From assembly GCA_001051155.2 (NCBI GenBank), contig JYIP02000006.1:2914001-2978000 (forward strand): 64,000 nt of DNA. The letters run 5' to 3'. Below, in pieces: positions 22,452 through 35,347 of this stretch (within the stretch, counting starts at the first letter, position 1; each line of letters begins with the position of its first letter). The position numbers were made by a program, and so were the translations under genes. The stretch comes from Chrysoporthe austroafricana. Its lineage: Eukaryota > Ascomycota > Sordariomycetes > Diaporthales > Cryphonectriaceae. The notes beneath the pieces are model-generated. The model saw only the letters and a list, made by a program, of their open reading frames with translations, had not been told where the DNA came from and did not search any database.

Positions 22452-25400
22452 CTACTTGAGGAACAAATCTCCCACACCATTGCGCATCGTCCGGGTCCGG
22501 TCGACGTGGTCCAGTCCTAGGTTGTCGTCATCCTCGGTCGCCAAGTCCGTCAGGACGTCATCTGCACTTGATCAGCGTCCGCACACCATACGGGGTTGCC
22601 CCCGGGCGGGGGGATGCCATGGCTCGCTTACCGTCCTGGAGGTAGTGCACTTTCGAATAGGGGCGCCGGACGAGCGCAAACTTGATCTTCTCGAAGCTCT
22701 TGCCCTTCAGGCCCGTCCGCTTCTCCAGGCGCTTCTTCGTGTCGGCGAACTTCTCGTCCTATCTCTGGCGTCAGCCGGCAGCTCCTAGCTAGGAATTACA
22801 CTCCTGCCTACCTTTACCAGTAAGAACCTGAACGGCATGCCGTGCGCGCGGTTGGGCTCGTTTTGGAAGTGGAAGCAGCTGATGAAATCCTTCTCTGTCG
22901 CTTCCGCCTCCTCCTCCAACATCCGCTCGGCGACGAGTCCGGTGTACTCGTTGATGCTGATGACGGGGTACTCGCGGGACATCTCTCGGAAGAGCTTGTG
23001 GTTGTTCACCTCGAAGACCCTGATCTTACCCGCTTCGGCCTCGTCCGGAATCTGAGCCTTCTTGATGACGCCATTGATGACATCTTCAATGATACCGTTC
23101 TTGGGCACTAGTATGTCGAACAGCTCCTGTCATTTCTGGTCAGCTTGTGTCGCGTCCATCGAGTACGGCATACTGACCTCCTTGGTGATGCCTTCGCTGA
23201 GCCAAGTGATCTTGATATTCTTCTTGGTGTCGAGCTCAGCCAGACTCATGTCTAGGACCTCAAAGTACAAGGCATCATTCCTGTGGCCCTGGTTGAGTGT
23301 CGAGTATCCTGTGGGATTCAAGATGCTCTGGAGGGTTTGGTTGTTCGACAGCCGCTTCACGGCAACTCTGGGAGCAGCGGTAGTAGCGTTGACGGTGTAG
23401 AACCGCAGGTGGGTTGGGTCCACCTCCAGGGCGCCACCGACTTTCTCGGCCAGCTGGTCGTAGGTGATCTTCGCACTAAGAACAAGCTCAAACGGAGGGT
23501 ACTTGTTGGGATCAGAACGAGTCGGGTGGGCATGGAATTTGACGGTCCTCTTGTACTGAAGAAAATCGTAGTACTCCCGTGCGTCCTCGCAACGATCTGA
23601 TTTCTTGGCACTGCACCACATGTTAGCGACGACCGTGAAAACTGCTGGTGACTAGTCACTTACGGTTCCTCGGATGCCTTGTCACCAAGTCCAAGCCTCT
23701 TCTCGAGCCCTGACTTCTTCTCCGTTATCCTCTGGAAGCAGACGATATCGCCGTCTTGAAGCTCGGCAGTCTTCAGCGTCTGCTTCGCCCTAAGACTCTC
23801 GATCATAGTGGGCTTGATCTCTTCCCAGAGCATGACTTTATCGTCTCCTGGTAGCTTCTCACCCCAGCCCATCTTCTTGCAGATCAGGGGGACAAGCTCC
23901 TCGACCTTCTTCTCCTTGTTGATGTAGACGTGCCCTACACCGTGGAGGGACTGGGCATCGGCATCGAAGTGTTTCAGGAAGAGGAGGATGAGATCATTCT
24001 TGACAACCATGCCGTTGTTCTGGCTCTGGTACGTTGGCCAAACGGCGTCGCCTTCGGCGCTGACCTCTTCTGCAACCTCCACCCAGACACGGAGCACGCT
24101 GTTGTGGTGGCTCGCAGACTTATTGTAGCTCTCTTCCACGGTCAGGCGCATGTCCATCATGGGGGTGTCTGGCCGAATGGTCTTGTTCTGCCTGTTCACC
24201 ATCAACCAGAGGCGCACCCTCCTCGGATCTTCCTGGATGTCCTCGGCGATGCGGTTGACAAGGTCCTGCACCGTGGAAGAACGCAGCGTCCGGTAGAACT
24301 TGGGAGCAGACGGGTCCACCTCAGGGTTCGAATCAAAGTTTCCGAGGTCCGTTCCGCTGTGCTCCGTGAAACTCGACGGCACGACGGCCCTGACGGCCAT
24401 GTAGAGGTGCTGCTCCTCACGCTCCTTCCTTCTAGCTTCGCGAATGGCAGCCTCCTCCTCGAATCTGAGGCGTAAGTGTTGGGGGATATCTTCTTGGGTG
24501 ACCGGGCAAAGGATGTTGTCCAATTTGGACTGCCGAATGTACACCAACATGTAGGCGCTATTAGGCCGCATAATAGGCGCTTTCCTCTGCAGAGGGTTTC
24601 GGAGGCTGTTGGGCGGCTGCCGGTACTCGCCTCCGAAATTGTCCTCTAGGACCTCCCGACTTGTCGCCTTGGTCACCTTGTCGTCGTCGTACTTGTAGAA
24701 CCATCCCTCCTTGTTTGGCTTCAAAAATGCATAATAGTGGCCTGCATTGAGGTCGCCACTGTGTACTAGCACACCGTGCAGCTGGTATGTCCATGGTTGA
24801 GACTTGTCGGCATCCTCCGACAGGAATGGCGACGCGTCGAAAGTCTCAGGAAACTCGTACCGGTCATTGATCTTCGTCATAGTGTCCCTCATGTAGTCGT
24901 ACTCGAAGCGCTTGAGCTGCAAGTGCAGAACATCAGGAAAGCTCATGAATATGACACCTTTGTTCGCGTCCTGCAGCTTGTACTGGTCGCCTGCCATATA
25001 CTGGTTCTCGCCCTCCATCTTCTCCACCTGAATGTAGTCCTGAAAGCTCTCCTGCAGGTTCTTGTTCCCAGAGACGTTGAGCTGAACATCCCAGAAATCT
25101 TCCACCCGGCTGGATTCATAGTCGACATTGATGCACGATATGTAGGTCTTAATCTTGCCGCTGAACATCTGCGGCAAGACGTTCTCGGCCTTGGTGCCCT
25201 TCATTTTCTCTTCCATGCGCTCCATAAGCTTGCGCGACAGCTCCTGCACGTCCTGCTGCTCGAAAATATGCCTTGTCTCCCAGCCAAAGGACTTGGTCAG
25301 CTCATTTGTCCCCACAGCTGAGTTTGAGGTCTGCAGTTGATAGAATAGCCGTTGGAGCGTGTAAGCGCTGTTAGTCATGCTCTCTTCCTGCTCGGTCGGG

Positions 25401-26338
25401 ATCTCATACACAGCCTGCACAGGATCAGCAACGAGCCGTCCACCAGAAGCAAGCATATCGGCTTACCTTGCGGAACGCATTTGTGAAGTACAGGGATTGC
25501 AAAAGAGAGTTCAAGTAGCAGGTGGCGCCCTGATTCTTGAGCCCGACGAAACCTGTTTCCTTTTTTGAATCGTAGTTGTTGAAATTGTGCCACAGAACAC
25601 CGGTCTCGTCTTCCACGTGCCGGACGTATACAGTGATGTTGGCAAAATCATTTTCGATCATGGGCCGGTTCGAAGTATCCCATGCGGAATACATCCTCCG
25701 GGATTCGAGGAATTTTGTAAAGCCCCAATCACTCTCCTCCTTGGTGAATCTGTGGTGGGCACTGTGCTGGGTGAAGATGGTGGGCTCGTTCGGGTTCCAT
25801 AGCACCAATGCGAACTGCACGCAGCAACTCCAGTCCTCGGGAATCTCGGTCGCCTCAAAGCCATGCTCCAGGTATATCGAGCACTGATCAACATTGTTGC
25901 CAAAAGGGAAGAGCAATATCCGCCTGTCCACAGCCATTAGCTCACGAATAACCCAGAGCTAGACATGGTTCGTACCAAGGGAAGCCACCGGCCTGGAAAA
26001 TTGGCCCGTGCTCTTTCTTGTTCAGCTGACGCCAGTTCTCGATCTCCCATGTGAAGACGGTGTCGGAAAGGATTCTGGGCTCCTCGATCAGAGGCGGTAG
26101 AACAATCTCTTTCATGGCATCATCTGTAAGGCATCAGCATCTCGCCCTCCTCTACTGCCATCATGCTATACAGCGAGAACATACAGTCGTCTGCCCTGGT
26201 GTGGTCCTGCAGCTGTTCTGCCTCTGTTTCCAGATTGTCTGGGTTGATGATGGTGAGGTTGTCCTTCTCGGCGCCATTTGCGGTCGGCTCGACGATGTGT
26301 TCCTCGGGGTCGACCATCATGTCGTTAGGGGAATGCAT
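22452..26338 (-). CDS. UBP15: Ubiquitin carboxyl-terminal hydrolase Ubp15/USP7 type (MATH-USP)
   Basis: Cysteine protease that removes ubiquitin, orthologous to yeast Ubp15 and human USP7. Eight exons: 26338-26185, 26123-25976, 25923-25467, 25414-23664, 23610-23178, 23126-22812, 22758-22632, 22561-22452; total 1,164 residues. A MATH/TRAF domain spans about 70-205 (TVFTWEIENWRQLN, GGFPWRILLFPFGNN, YLEHGFEATE). The USP domain carries the Cys box GLKNQGATCYLNSLLQSLYF (Cys235) and His box GDLNAGHYYAFLKP (His479), with YKYDDDKV after it. The C-terminal half has the ubiquitin-like repeats of the family, ending RNGVGDLFLK. Start is uncertain: ATGs at 26338 and 26320 (MMVDPEE) are both good, and the frame is open further upstream. 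Confidence 0.95.
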
Positions 26339-28143
26339 GTCTGGGTTGAAGGCCTTGTCATGGACAGCCAAGTTAGTAACATCTGTGCCCAGAAACTTCC
26401 AGACATCATCGTAAGGCGGGGGACTGCAGGCGCGTGCAGAGCAGGGCGTAAGCTGTACAGAGCGAGGCGGTGATGGCGTGGAAGGGGGCGTGTGGTCGAA
26501 GGGGGTAGATGCTGTCGCCCTGGGTGTGTGGAGGGACAGCCAGTCCCGCTCGGGCGGACTGCTCCGGGTGCGGCGGGACTTTCTCCCAAACCTTCGGACG
26601 AGGAGAGGCATGGATGATGAAGGGTCAGGGTGTAGAGGTTGCTTGCAAAAGATGTGTGGATTGGTAGGGCGCAGCTGCGGGAGGGCGAGGGTATCGCGGA
26701 GGGGCAGCGGGACGAGGAGGAGTGGGTGGTGTTGATGCTGGTGCACTGGCTTACCATCTTTGCGACAGAGACCAAGGCCTGTCCTGGAGCCTCGGGTATG
26801 CAATGGAGAGAAGGAGTGGGCTGATGGTCACGGCTGTCTCTTCTCGGACGTCGTGGCAGCAAAGCAGCTGCGATCTGCGAACTTTTTTGGTATTGACAGG
26901 TGGGGGAAGGTTTGAGAGAGAAAGAGTTGCACGTCGGCCAAGCCCAGAAACACGCTGCCGCGACAGCGCCAGCGGGAGGAGAGGCAGGGTGCGCGTCTGG
27001 CCACCAGCTAAGACGTCACCAGCGTGTACCCAATTGATAACTGCGCTGTCAGTAACAAGCAGCAACAGCCAGGACGACCAAGGAATAGAAAAGGAAGAGG
27101 AAGCACCGAGGTGCGGCCCAGGGTGCTGAGGTATCGACGTCGCTCCGGTGGCAACGTATAGGATTTTTGGGACTCACGACGTGAGACTTTGCAGATAGTT
27201 GTCAGAGTGCGGTCTGCAGTGTAGTGGTTGGTTGCAGCCGGCTATTATTTTGCTAAGCACGCCGAGGAAGGTCGCTGAAGTGTCCCACTGAAGATCGGCT
27301 GAGGCGAAGCTCAGCCATGCCTTACTATGTACTTCGACACCCCTGTCGCTGCCCCTCGGTATGACGTTCATCCCAACGCTAGACCTTCGAACCTCGAATG
27401 TCACCACCGCTGACTGTGAGTGGCTGCAGATGCAGTATTATTCTCTGCATTTTGGGTTCTTCAAGTTCAGTCTCTTCTCCCTTCCTCTGCTTTTCTCCTG
27501 TGCCATGTCGAAAGGTCCATCATACGGAGGCAAAGGCTCCGGGTCATGGGCTCTGCCCAGTCCAAGTGCTCCCAGGCCCAGTTAGATAATGGGGCCGCTG
27601 CAAGCCGTATAAGTACATAGAGCACACTGAACACCCTGTGCAGTGATTGTACTTGAGGAAAGCTAGACACGCATGGGTTTAGACAATGTTGTTTATTAGA
27701 GACGAGTATTGACAGGTTCAACAGCGCTAGATCTCCTCCTCTACGGCTCAGGACTGCTTGCTATCTCTATAGAGCCTCATGTGGTTCTGGTCAGGCCTTG
27801 TGCGAATGCCATTGACCTCATGCCGTGCTTCGGTGCAGCCTTCGACGGCCTGGTGGGGTAGCATGTTCCTACCCGAGCTCCCCACTTTTGGAGCTGCCAT
27901 GACTCCCAGGGGGGCCACAGCAGGTGCGCTCCTCGGCATGGCCTGGAACTTCCAGGCCCTTGAACATGCCACACCATCCCTTGTCCGTATTCACTCACTC
28001 CTTGAGGCTGCCAACACCCTGGGGGATCAATCTTCAGCCATCTTACCATATACCAGTGCCTGCCCGTCACGCATCACAGTCATTCATATGGAACCAGCAC
28101 CGGGAGCATGTCGCGAACGGGGGGCCCAAGGGCATCACACACG
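26339..28143. other. Intergenic, divergent UBP15/dehydrogenase-kinase promoter region
   Basis: About 1.8 kb. The minus-strand frame continues open upstream of the UBP15 start to 26803, so the first exon could be longer. Frames at 27361-28175 lack recognisable domains. No RNA gene or repeat seen. Confidence 0.45.
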
Positions 28144-29771
28144 ATGAGCCTGGGCTTGAGGTTGCACGCTAAGGGTCCGGCCCGGGGTCTGCTGCGTCTG
28201 GCTTCGAGGCCGTCTGGACAGCCTCCGCGGCCGCACTTGCAGGCACGCGAGCAGACGCGTGGGGTCCATAACCACAGGTGGAGGGCCGTGTCCATCCTGG
28301 ATGAGTATGCCTTGTCGGACAGGTCTTGTGCGTGTGCGTGCGGCTCGCTGACTGCTAGGACAGCTGGGTGAGCAAGGAGGCCAGGCCCATCAGCCTGCGC
28401 CAGCTCATGGTGTTCGGGCGCTCCCTGAACGAGCAGAGGCTCATCAGTTCGGCCAACTACGTGAGGACAGAGCTGCCGAGGAGGTATGTACCCACGCGAG
28501 CGCAGGGACGCACTCCCTTCCCTACGGCCGCAGGCCGGCTGCAGGGCCCTTGTTTGCTGACGAGCCCGGTCTCAGACTTGCGCATCGCATCCGGGATATG
28601 CAAACACTGCCGTACTGTGTCGTGGCAAACCCGCACTTCAACGAGGTCTACGAGCTGTACTATGAGGCCTTCGACAAGTTCAGGAGAGTGCCCGAGATCC
28701 GGACCCTGGAGGACAACGACGCCTTCTGCGAGGTCATCAGTGACATGCTGAAGAAGCATCTGTCCGTGATCCCGAGGCTGGCGAACGGCATCCTTGAGAC
28801 GAGCGCCGATGGCATGCTCCCAGCTAAGGAGCTGGACGGGTTCATGAATGCTATCCTGCGATCTGTGAGTCTCTGTTAGGGTGGGGGGGGGAGCGCAATA
28901 TTGATCGGGAAAAGAATAAATCTCTGACGGTACTCAGCGGATATCCCGCCGCGTAATAGCAGAACAGCACCTTTCACTCACGGAAACGTTTCACTCACCT
29001 ACTTTCACTCCCGGCGTGAAAGTCCAGGAGACCGACTTCATCGGCAAGGTGTTCCTGAAATGTAACGCCGCAGACACAGTCCAGCGTTGCGGGCGCGCCG
29101 TTCTCGACCTTGCCAGGTCTGCGTACGGGGAAGACGTCGCGCTACCCGAGATCAAACTGTCAGGCCATCTAGATGCCAATTTCCCTTTCATACTCAGCCA
29201 CATGGAGTACATCACCGGTGAGCTCCTGCGAAACGCCGTGCAGAGTGTGATTGAGAGGCAACTGCAAGATTGCGGAGGGAAGTCGAGGCCGCCGCCGCCG
29301 ATAGAGGTGACCATCTGCGAGTCCTCCAAGCACGTTGTGATCCGCGTCTCTGACCAGGGTGGCGGCATCCCACGAGACGTCCTACCATACCTATGGTCAT
29401 TCTGCAAGGGCCCACACAGCCAGCGGATCCTCGCCAACCTGACTCAAGTGCCCATGATGGCCGCCACCCTCCAGGAAGTCCGCGTCGACGAGCCCTCAGA
29501 AAGCGACAAGGGCGACCAGAGTAGCGAGAGGACAAGGCGGAGGGCGCCGAGCACCAGCTACGTGAGCTCACTGTCATCTCTCACAAGCAGGCCTCCCAAT
29601 CTGAGGCTGGGTATGGGATTGCCCCTGAGCAGAATTTATGCCGAGTACTGGGCGGGGAGCCTGGAGCTACAGAGCCTATGGGGTTACGGCGTGGATGTGT
29701 TTTTCCAGGTGTCGAAGCTAGGGAATAAGAACGAGCAGCTATTGACGAGGGCCATGATGGATGCCGTATAG
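28144..29771 (+). CDS. Mitochondrial pyruvate (or branched-chain 2-oxoacid) dehydrogenase kinase
   Basis: GHKL-fold protein kinase that phosphorylates and switches off a mitochondrial 2-oxoacid dehydrogenase complex. Exons 28144-28322, 28364-28483, 28576-28864 and 28938-29771 give 473 residues. The N-terminus is Arg-rich with few acids, like a mitochondrial presequence. The BCDHK/PDK N-domain reads KEARPISLRQLMVFGRSL, LAHRIRDMQTLPYCVV and RISRRVIAEQHLSLTE. The ATPase has the N-box (ELLRNAVQSVIE), G1 (DQGGGIPRD) and G2 (LGMGLPLSRIYAEYWAG) with a long polar ATP lid between them, then QSLWGYGVDVFFQVSKLGNK. Resembles fungal Pkp kinases; whether the substrate is PDH or BCKDH cannot be decided here. 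The first intron is only 41 bases with a weak donor. Confidence 0.93.
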
Positions 29772-30377
29772 TGGACGGAATTGGGCGCACGAACTTTCCG
29801 GCATGACAAGTATGTGTATGAAGAGTCAGTCACGATTTGAGGACAGGGCGATCGCAGGAGCTGATCCGTCATCTCAGATGCATCATGAAGATGGCCTTCT
29901 TACAATGAGATACGGCCCTATCTGTCACCCGGTTGGGATGATTTTGCGACAGTCATACATCTCAAAGAATTCAGCCATTCTCATTAATTGGTATCATGAA
30001 AGTGACAGAGGATTACATGGTTACTGTAAGAATAGGGTAAGAGAGGCCTCGCAATGGTTTCGAGGGGAAGTAGAACGACAGACCAGTAAGCAGCGGCTGT
30101 CCCCCTTCGATTAGACTCCCGTATTGTCACCCGTTCGAAAATAAAAGAAAGCGACAAAGTGTCGGACGAATTTCCATGCCTTGCCCACTACTGATCGAGA
30201 CGCAGACTCAACAGCCGCAAGCAGGGCCCAAAGGCATATCCCAAACGGGGCTCGCAGCTCCTTTTGATAGAAAACCTCTTGTGTAATGCCCGCCTGCCGG
30301 GCGACCATAGACTCCGCATCGGGTGAACAACCCGAACCCAAGATGCTGACGCTAGTCCTAGCCGTCACCTCGTGAAC
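29772..30377. other. Convergent 3' intergenic region
   Basis: About 600 bases between the stops of the dehydrogenase kinase and CDC12. Nothing supported beyond presumed 3' UTRs. Confidence 0.45.
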
Positions 30378-31818
30378 TTAACGACGACCGTGGCTGCGGA
30401 CGGCGGTGCCCTGCATCTGCTCCAGCTCCTGCTCGAGGGACTTAATCTGGGCATGAGTCTGCTCCAGGTCCTTGTTAAGACGGTCACGCTCGGCAATGAG
30501 CTTCTGTTCCCACTGTCTGAAACGCTGCTCCTCGATCTTAACCTGCTCGGTGAATCGCTTCCGAAGGGCCTCCTCTTCCTCCTTGTACTTGGGGTTGTCC
30601 AGCTTGCGCGGGCGCGCCTCACCGAACTTGCGTGTCTCCATCTGTTGTGCACGGTAGGCCTCGTAGTGCAGCTCCTCGGTGGTGTGGATGAGGTCGAGCA
30701 TGTGGGTGCGGATGAGGATGGAACGCAGCTTCTTGAAGTCGCAGTGCTCCTCATTCTCGACCTCGGCCACACCCCACGAATATTGGCGGCCCTTCACGAT
30801 ACGGCCATCGCCAGTCTTGACGTCCTTCTCGGATCCGATGACGGCAAACGGCATGGCGGCCATCAAGCTGCGCGCGTGCTGGGCAGCGGCCTCATCGTCC
30901 TCCTCGACCGGGGGTTGGTAGATCTTGATGCTCTGGGCCTCGATAACGGCTCGGATCTAGCCGGGTTGTTAGCAAACGGTCGATACCTAGCGGGGACCGG
31001 CCTCAACGTACGCGCTGCTTGAACTTAGCGAGATCGCCGGGGCTGAGCGTATCAGCCTTGGCAATGACGGGAATCAAGTTGACGCGAGAGCAGAGGCGCT
31101 TCATGACCTCGATGTCGAGAGGCTTCAGGGTGTGGCCTGTAGGGCGGATGAAGTACAAGCAGGCGTGGACACGAAGGTCAATCTTGTCATTTCGGCGGGG
31201 CTGCTGCTCCTGAAGCATGTATGACTCGTGCTGGTCGTCGAGGAACTCGATGATGGGCATCCACGAATCTCTGTTGTTGACATAGTCACCGAAGCCAGGG
31301 GTGTCGATGACCGTCAGGCGAACTACATGCGGTCAATTGATTGTCTTCTCACGAGAAGCCCCCTATTGCGGTGTGTAACGTACCCTTGAAGAACTTCTCT
31401 TCCAGCTCAGCCTTTGTGATTTCGATCTCGACGGTCTTGTCGACCTGCTTCTGGTGCCGACGCTTGTGATCGGCATAGTTCTTGATGGTCGTGGAGAAGA
31501 GGGTGTTGATGAAGGTAGTCTTTCCGAGACCAGACTCGCCGGCAACCTAATGTGCCGGTTAGGAACGTAATGCTATCGTTGACAGCGTTCACCGAGGACG
31601 CCCTCCCGACTTACCATAATAGTGAAGGCGGCACCTCTCTTGGCCACAATCTTGTGCCTCTGGTTAGGCAGCTATACCGTTTGCGAGTCAGCAAGACGCG
31701 GTTCACGAAGAGCTTCGAAGGTCTCGAGATCCAGGATCTCGGCGGAAAAGGGCGGAGGCATGCTCCTGGAGTTGCATACATTGGCAATGCCGATCGGACT
31801 GGCGCTGTTCTCGGCCAT
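30378..31818 (-). CDS. CDC12: Septin, Cdc12 type
   Basis: GTP-binding septin that co-assembles into filaments at septa and polarity sites. Exons 31818-31780, 31671-31615, 31546-31384, 31322-31012 and 30956-30378 sum to 382 residues. Start MAENSASPIGIANLPNQRHK matches Cdc12 orthologues (the NLPNQR motif). Then P-loop GESGLGKTT (about 35-43), DTPGFGDYVNN (G3), FIRPTGHTLKPLDIEVMKRL, G4 IAKADTLSPGDLAKFKQRI and the septin-unique element region WGVAEVENEEHCDFKKLRSI. The C-terminus is a coiled coil (FTEQVKIEEQRFRQWEQKLI to LEQELEQMQG), ending RSHGRR. The first exon encodes only 13 residues. Shares a 590-base divergent promoter with PWP2. Confidence 0.97.
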
Positions 31819-32408
31819 CTTGGGCGTGTTTTGAGGTTACTCGGGTGTTGTGGATAGTTCAATGGATGATGTTCTGTTGCTGGTGATTAGCGCCCAAGGA
31901 TGGAGCTTCTTCTGCGCTCGAGGTGGAAGTCGTCTCAGCAATTGAACTGAAGGAAAGGGTAGGTGTGTCGATTGACAATTTGGCGGGAAAGGTACGCGTA
32001 GATGGTCCAATTTCCTGACCACAGTCGGGAGAAAAGGGGTCACCGGCTGTCCTAGTGGTGGTACTTAGTCAACGTGGAGCGTAGGCGTGGTCCCTGCAGG
32101 GGTCTTTGCTGTTGCTCCTCTGGCAGTGGAGCCCTGGAGCCCTGGACGCACAGACCAGCCCAGATGAACATGAACAGCCGCGACCAGGCTGCCAGGCCAC
32201 TGCAGGGCTAACTAACAGTACGGGGTGCCCGATACTAGGACCCCCGGCCTGCAGGTATCACCTGTTTGGGGCAGCTGTCTGCCGCCCAAATTTCGCCTGC
32301 TTTCGATCTGCTCTCCTGATAAGATAAGGTCCATTAAATTTCTTGGGAATTTCCATCTCTAGAGCCTCGACGAGTCTTTTGCTCTACAGGCATGGACAAT
32401 CTCCAAAG
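31819..32408. promoter_or_regulatory. Short divergent promoter between CDC12 and PWP2
   Basis: 590 bases hold the control regions of two essential-type genes facing apart. An exact 8-base tandem duplication (GAGCCCTG twice) lies near 32126-32145. No individual factor site can be supported. Confidence 0.4.
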
Positions 32409-35181
32409 ATGAAGACCGATTTCAAGTTCTCTAACCTCCTTGGAACGGTCTACAGCAGGGGCAATCTTCTGTTCAATCCAGACGGTACCCATCTGTACTC
32501 CCCAGTAGGGAACCGGGTGACTGTTTTCGACCTCGTCAAGTATGCGACATTGCGTCTCTGCCATCGACTATGCGACAAATTTGCTGACCATGACCGATTG
32601 TAGTAACAAGTCCTACACCCTCCCATTTGCCCACCGAAAGAACATCGCGAGGATTGGCCTCACTCCGCAGGGCAACCTCCTCCTCACAATTGACGAAGAT
32701 GGCCAGGCCATACTGACCAACGTCAACCGCCGAATCGGCATATACCACTTCTCCTTCAAGAGTGCTGTCACCGCCCTCTCTTTCTCCCCGTCCGGTCGCT
32801 ATTTTGCCGTTGGTCTCGGCCGCAAAATCGAGGTATGGCATGTGCCATCCACGCCCGACACCAATCCTGAAGGGGAGCTCGAGTTTGCACCGTTCGTGAA
32901 GTACCACACACACACAGGCCACTATGACGACGTACGGCATATAGAATGGTCGAGCGACTCAAGATTCTTCCTCACCGCATCCAAAGACTTAACAGCAAGG
33001 ATATGGAGCTTGAGCCCCGAAGAGGGTTTCATGCCGACAGTCTTGTCAGGACACAGACAGGCCGTCGTTGGCGCGTACTTCTCAAAAGACCAGGAGGCAA
33101 TCTACACTGTTAGCAAGGACGGCGCCGTCTTTGAGTGGAGGTATGTTGGTCCTAAGCGCAGAGACGACGAAATGGATGAAGACGAGGAGGAAGACCAGAC
33201 CAAGCTGCGCTGGAGGATCGTAAACAAGCATTACTTCATGCAGAACAATGCCCACGTCAAATGCGCCGCATACCATGCCGACTCGAACCTCCTTGTCGCG
33301 GGTTTCTCCAATGGCATCTTCGGCTTGTACGAGATGCCCGACTTTAACCAGATCCATACCCTCAGCATATCACAGAACGACATCGACTTCGTCACGGTTA
33401 ATAAGAGCGGCGAGTGGTTGGCCTTTGGTGCCTCGAAACTAGGCCAGCTGCTAGTCTGGGAATGGCAGTCAGAATCTTACATACTAAAACAGCAGGGTCA
33501 CTTTGACTCAATGAACTCGCTGGTCTACTCCCCTGACGGGCAACGGATCATCACGACATCTGACGATGGCAAGATCAAGGTCTGGGACATTGAGTCCGGG
33601 TTCTGCATCGTGACGTTCACGGAACACACCAGTGGCGTCACAGCTTGCGAGTTTGCGAAGAAGGGCAATGTGCTCTTCACTTCAAGCTTGGACGGCTCAA
33701 TACGAGCGTGGGACCTGATCAGGTATCGAAACTTCAGGACGTTCACGGCACCCACGAGGCTCTCATGGTCATGTATGGCCGTGGATCCGAGTGGAGAAGT
33801 GGTGGCCGCGGGATCTCTCGACTCTTTCGATATCCACATCTGGTCTGTACAAACAGGTCAGCTCTTGGACCAGTTGGCCGGTCATGAGGGACCCGTATCG
33901 TCCCTCGCCTTTGCTCCAAATGGCAGCCTCCTGGTCAGTGGAAGCTGGGACCGCACAGCGAGGATATGGTCTGTCTTCGACAGAACACAGACCAGTGAGC
34001 CCCTGCAATTGCAAGCGGACGTTCTCGACATTGCCGTGAGGCCAGATTCGACACAGCTCGCCATCTCGACACTGGATGGCCAATTGACATTTTGGTCCCT
34101 TTCAGACGCGGAGCAGGTCGCAGGCCTAGATGGCCGAAGAGACGCCTCTGGAGGACGCAAGATCGGCGACAGAAGAACAGCAGCGAATGTCTCAGGAACC
34201 AAGAGCTACAACAGCATCCGGTACAGCACAGACGGTAGCTGTCTACTTGCGGCTGGCAACAGCAAATACATCTGTTTATATTCGGTGACAACGATGGTCC
34301 TTCTAAAGAAATTCACCGTCAGCGTCAACTTGTCATTGTCAGGGACGCAGGAATTCCTGAACAGCAAACGTCTTACCGAGGCGGGGCCGGACGGCGAGCT
34401 GGATACCCAAGGAGAAGCTTCTGATCGGGAAGACCGTATTGACAAGTCCCTCCCGGGCTCAAAGCGAGGAGACCCGTCTGCGAGAAAAGGTATGGCGGAA
34501 GTTCGCGTATCTGGTGTGGCATTCTCACCCGCTGGCTCCGCCTTCTGTGCTGCTTCGACCGAGGGACTTCTGATCTATAGCCTCGACAATACCCTTCAGT
34601 TCGACCCCTTCGATCTTAACATAGAGATTACTCCAGCAGCCACCCTAGCAGTGCTAGAAGATGAGAAGGATTATCTCAAGGCCCTGGTCATGGCCTTCCG
34701 TCTCAACGAGGCAGGTCTCATGAAGCGGGTTTTCCAGGCAGTGCCGTACCAGGACATCTCTCTGGTGGTGGAGGAAATGCCTGTCGTTTACGTTCCAAGG
34801 CTGCTCCGCTTCGTGGCAACTCAGACAGAGCAATCACCGCACATCGAATTCTGCCTTCTCTGGATCAAGGCTCTCGTTGACAAGCACGGAGCTTGGCTAA
34901 CGGCTAACAGAGGCAAGGTCGATGTCGAGCTTCGCGTGGTCGCGAGGGCGGTGACGAGAATGAGGGATGAAATTCGCAGGCTGGCGGATGAGAATGTGTA
35001 CATGGTGGACTACCTTCTCGGCCAGGCCGGGAGCAAGAGTACTGCGCAGAATGAGAAGGCACTTGGTTGGTCTTCTACGGAGGAGGACGGTCAGAGACTG
35101 CTCACTGCTGAACAAGGACTCGGCATGGCAGACCTCATCCCTGAGAATGAGTCCGAGGAAGAGTGGATTGGTTTGGAGTGA
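32409..35181 (+). CDS. PWP2: Periodic tryptophan protein 2 (Utp1), small-subunit processome
   Basis: WD40 protein of the UTP-B module of the small-subunit processome, needed for early 18S pre-rRNA processing in the nucleolus. Exons 32409-32539 and 32604-35181 give 902 residues. N-terminus MKTDFKFSNLLGTVYSRGNL is diagnostic. Two beta-propellers of WD repeats fill about 1-640 (for example FFLTASKDLTARIWSL, IITTSDDGKIKVWDIESG, LFTSSLDGSIRAWDL, LLVSGSWDRTARIWSVFD), with an acidic insert DEMDEDEEEDQTK near 220. The C-terminal Utp12-like domain (about 720-840) contains LEDEKDYLKALVMAFRLNEA and AVPYQDISLVVEEMP. It ends ESEEEWIGLE, the usual acidic end. Single 64-base intron. Confidence 0.97.
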
Positions 35182-35347
35182 GAGAGACATAGACCGTATA
35201 GGTCGCCGATACCCTCAAACACCATTTGCTCTGAGTTCATAACGAGTCTACCCAGACCGGAAAAGACAGGTCGAGTGTCCGAGTACAAGCACCAAAGTCC
35301 GACATAGAAATCCAAGAAGGTCTTAATGATTTCCGGAGATGATCGAA

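Noticed and set aside
24325..24334. GGTTCGAATC, another B-box-like match
   Set aside because: It lies inside UBP15 coding sequence (DFDSNPEVD on the minus strand) and no tRNA fold surrounds it.
24776..25321. A 181-codon + frame opposite UBP15
   Set aside because: Leu/Val-rich antisense shadow of the USP domain.
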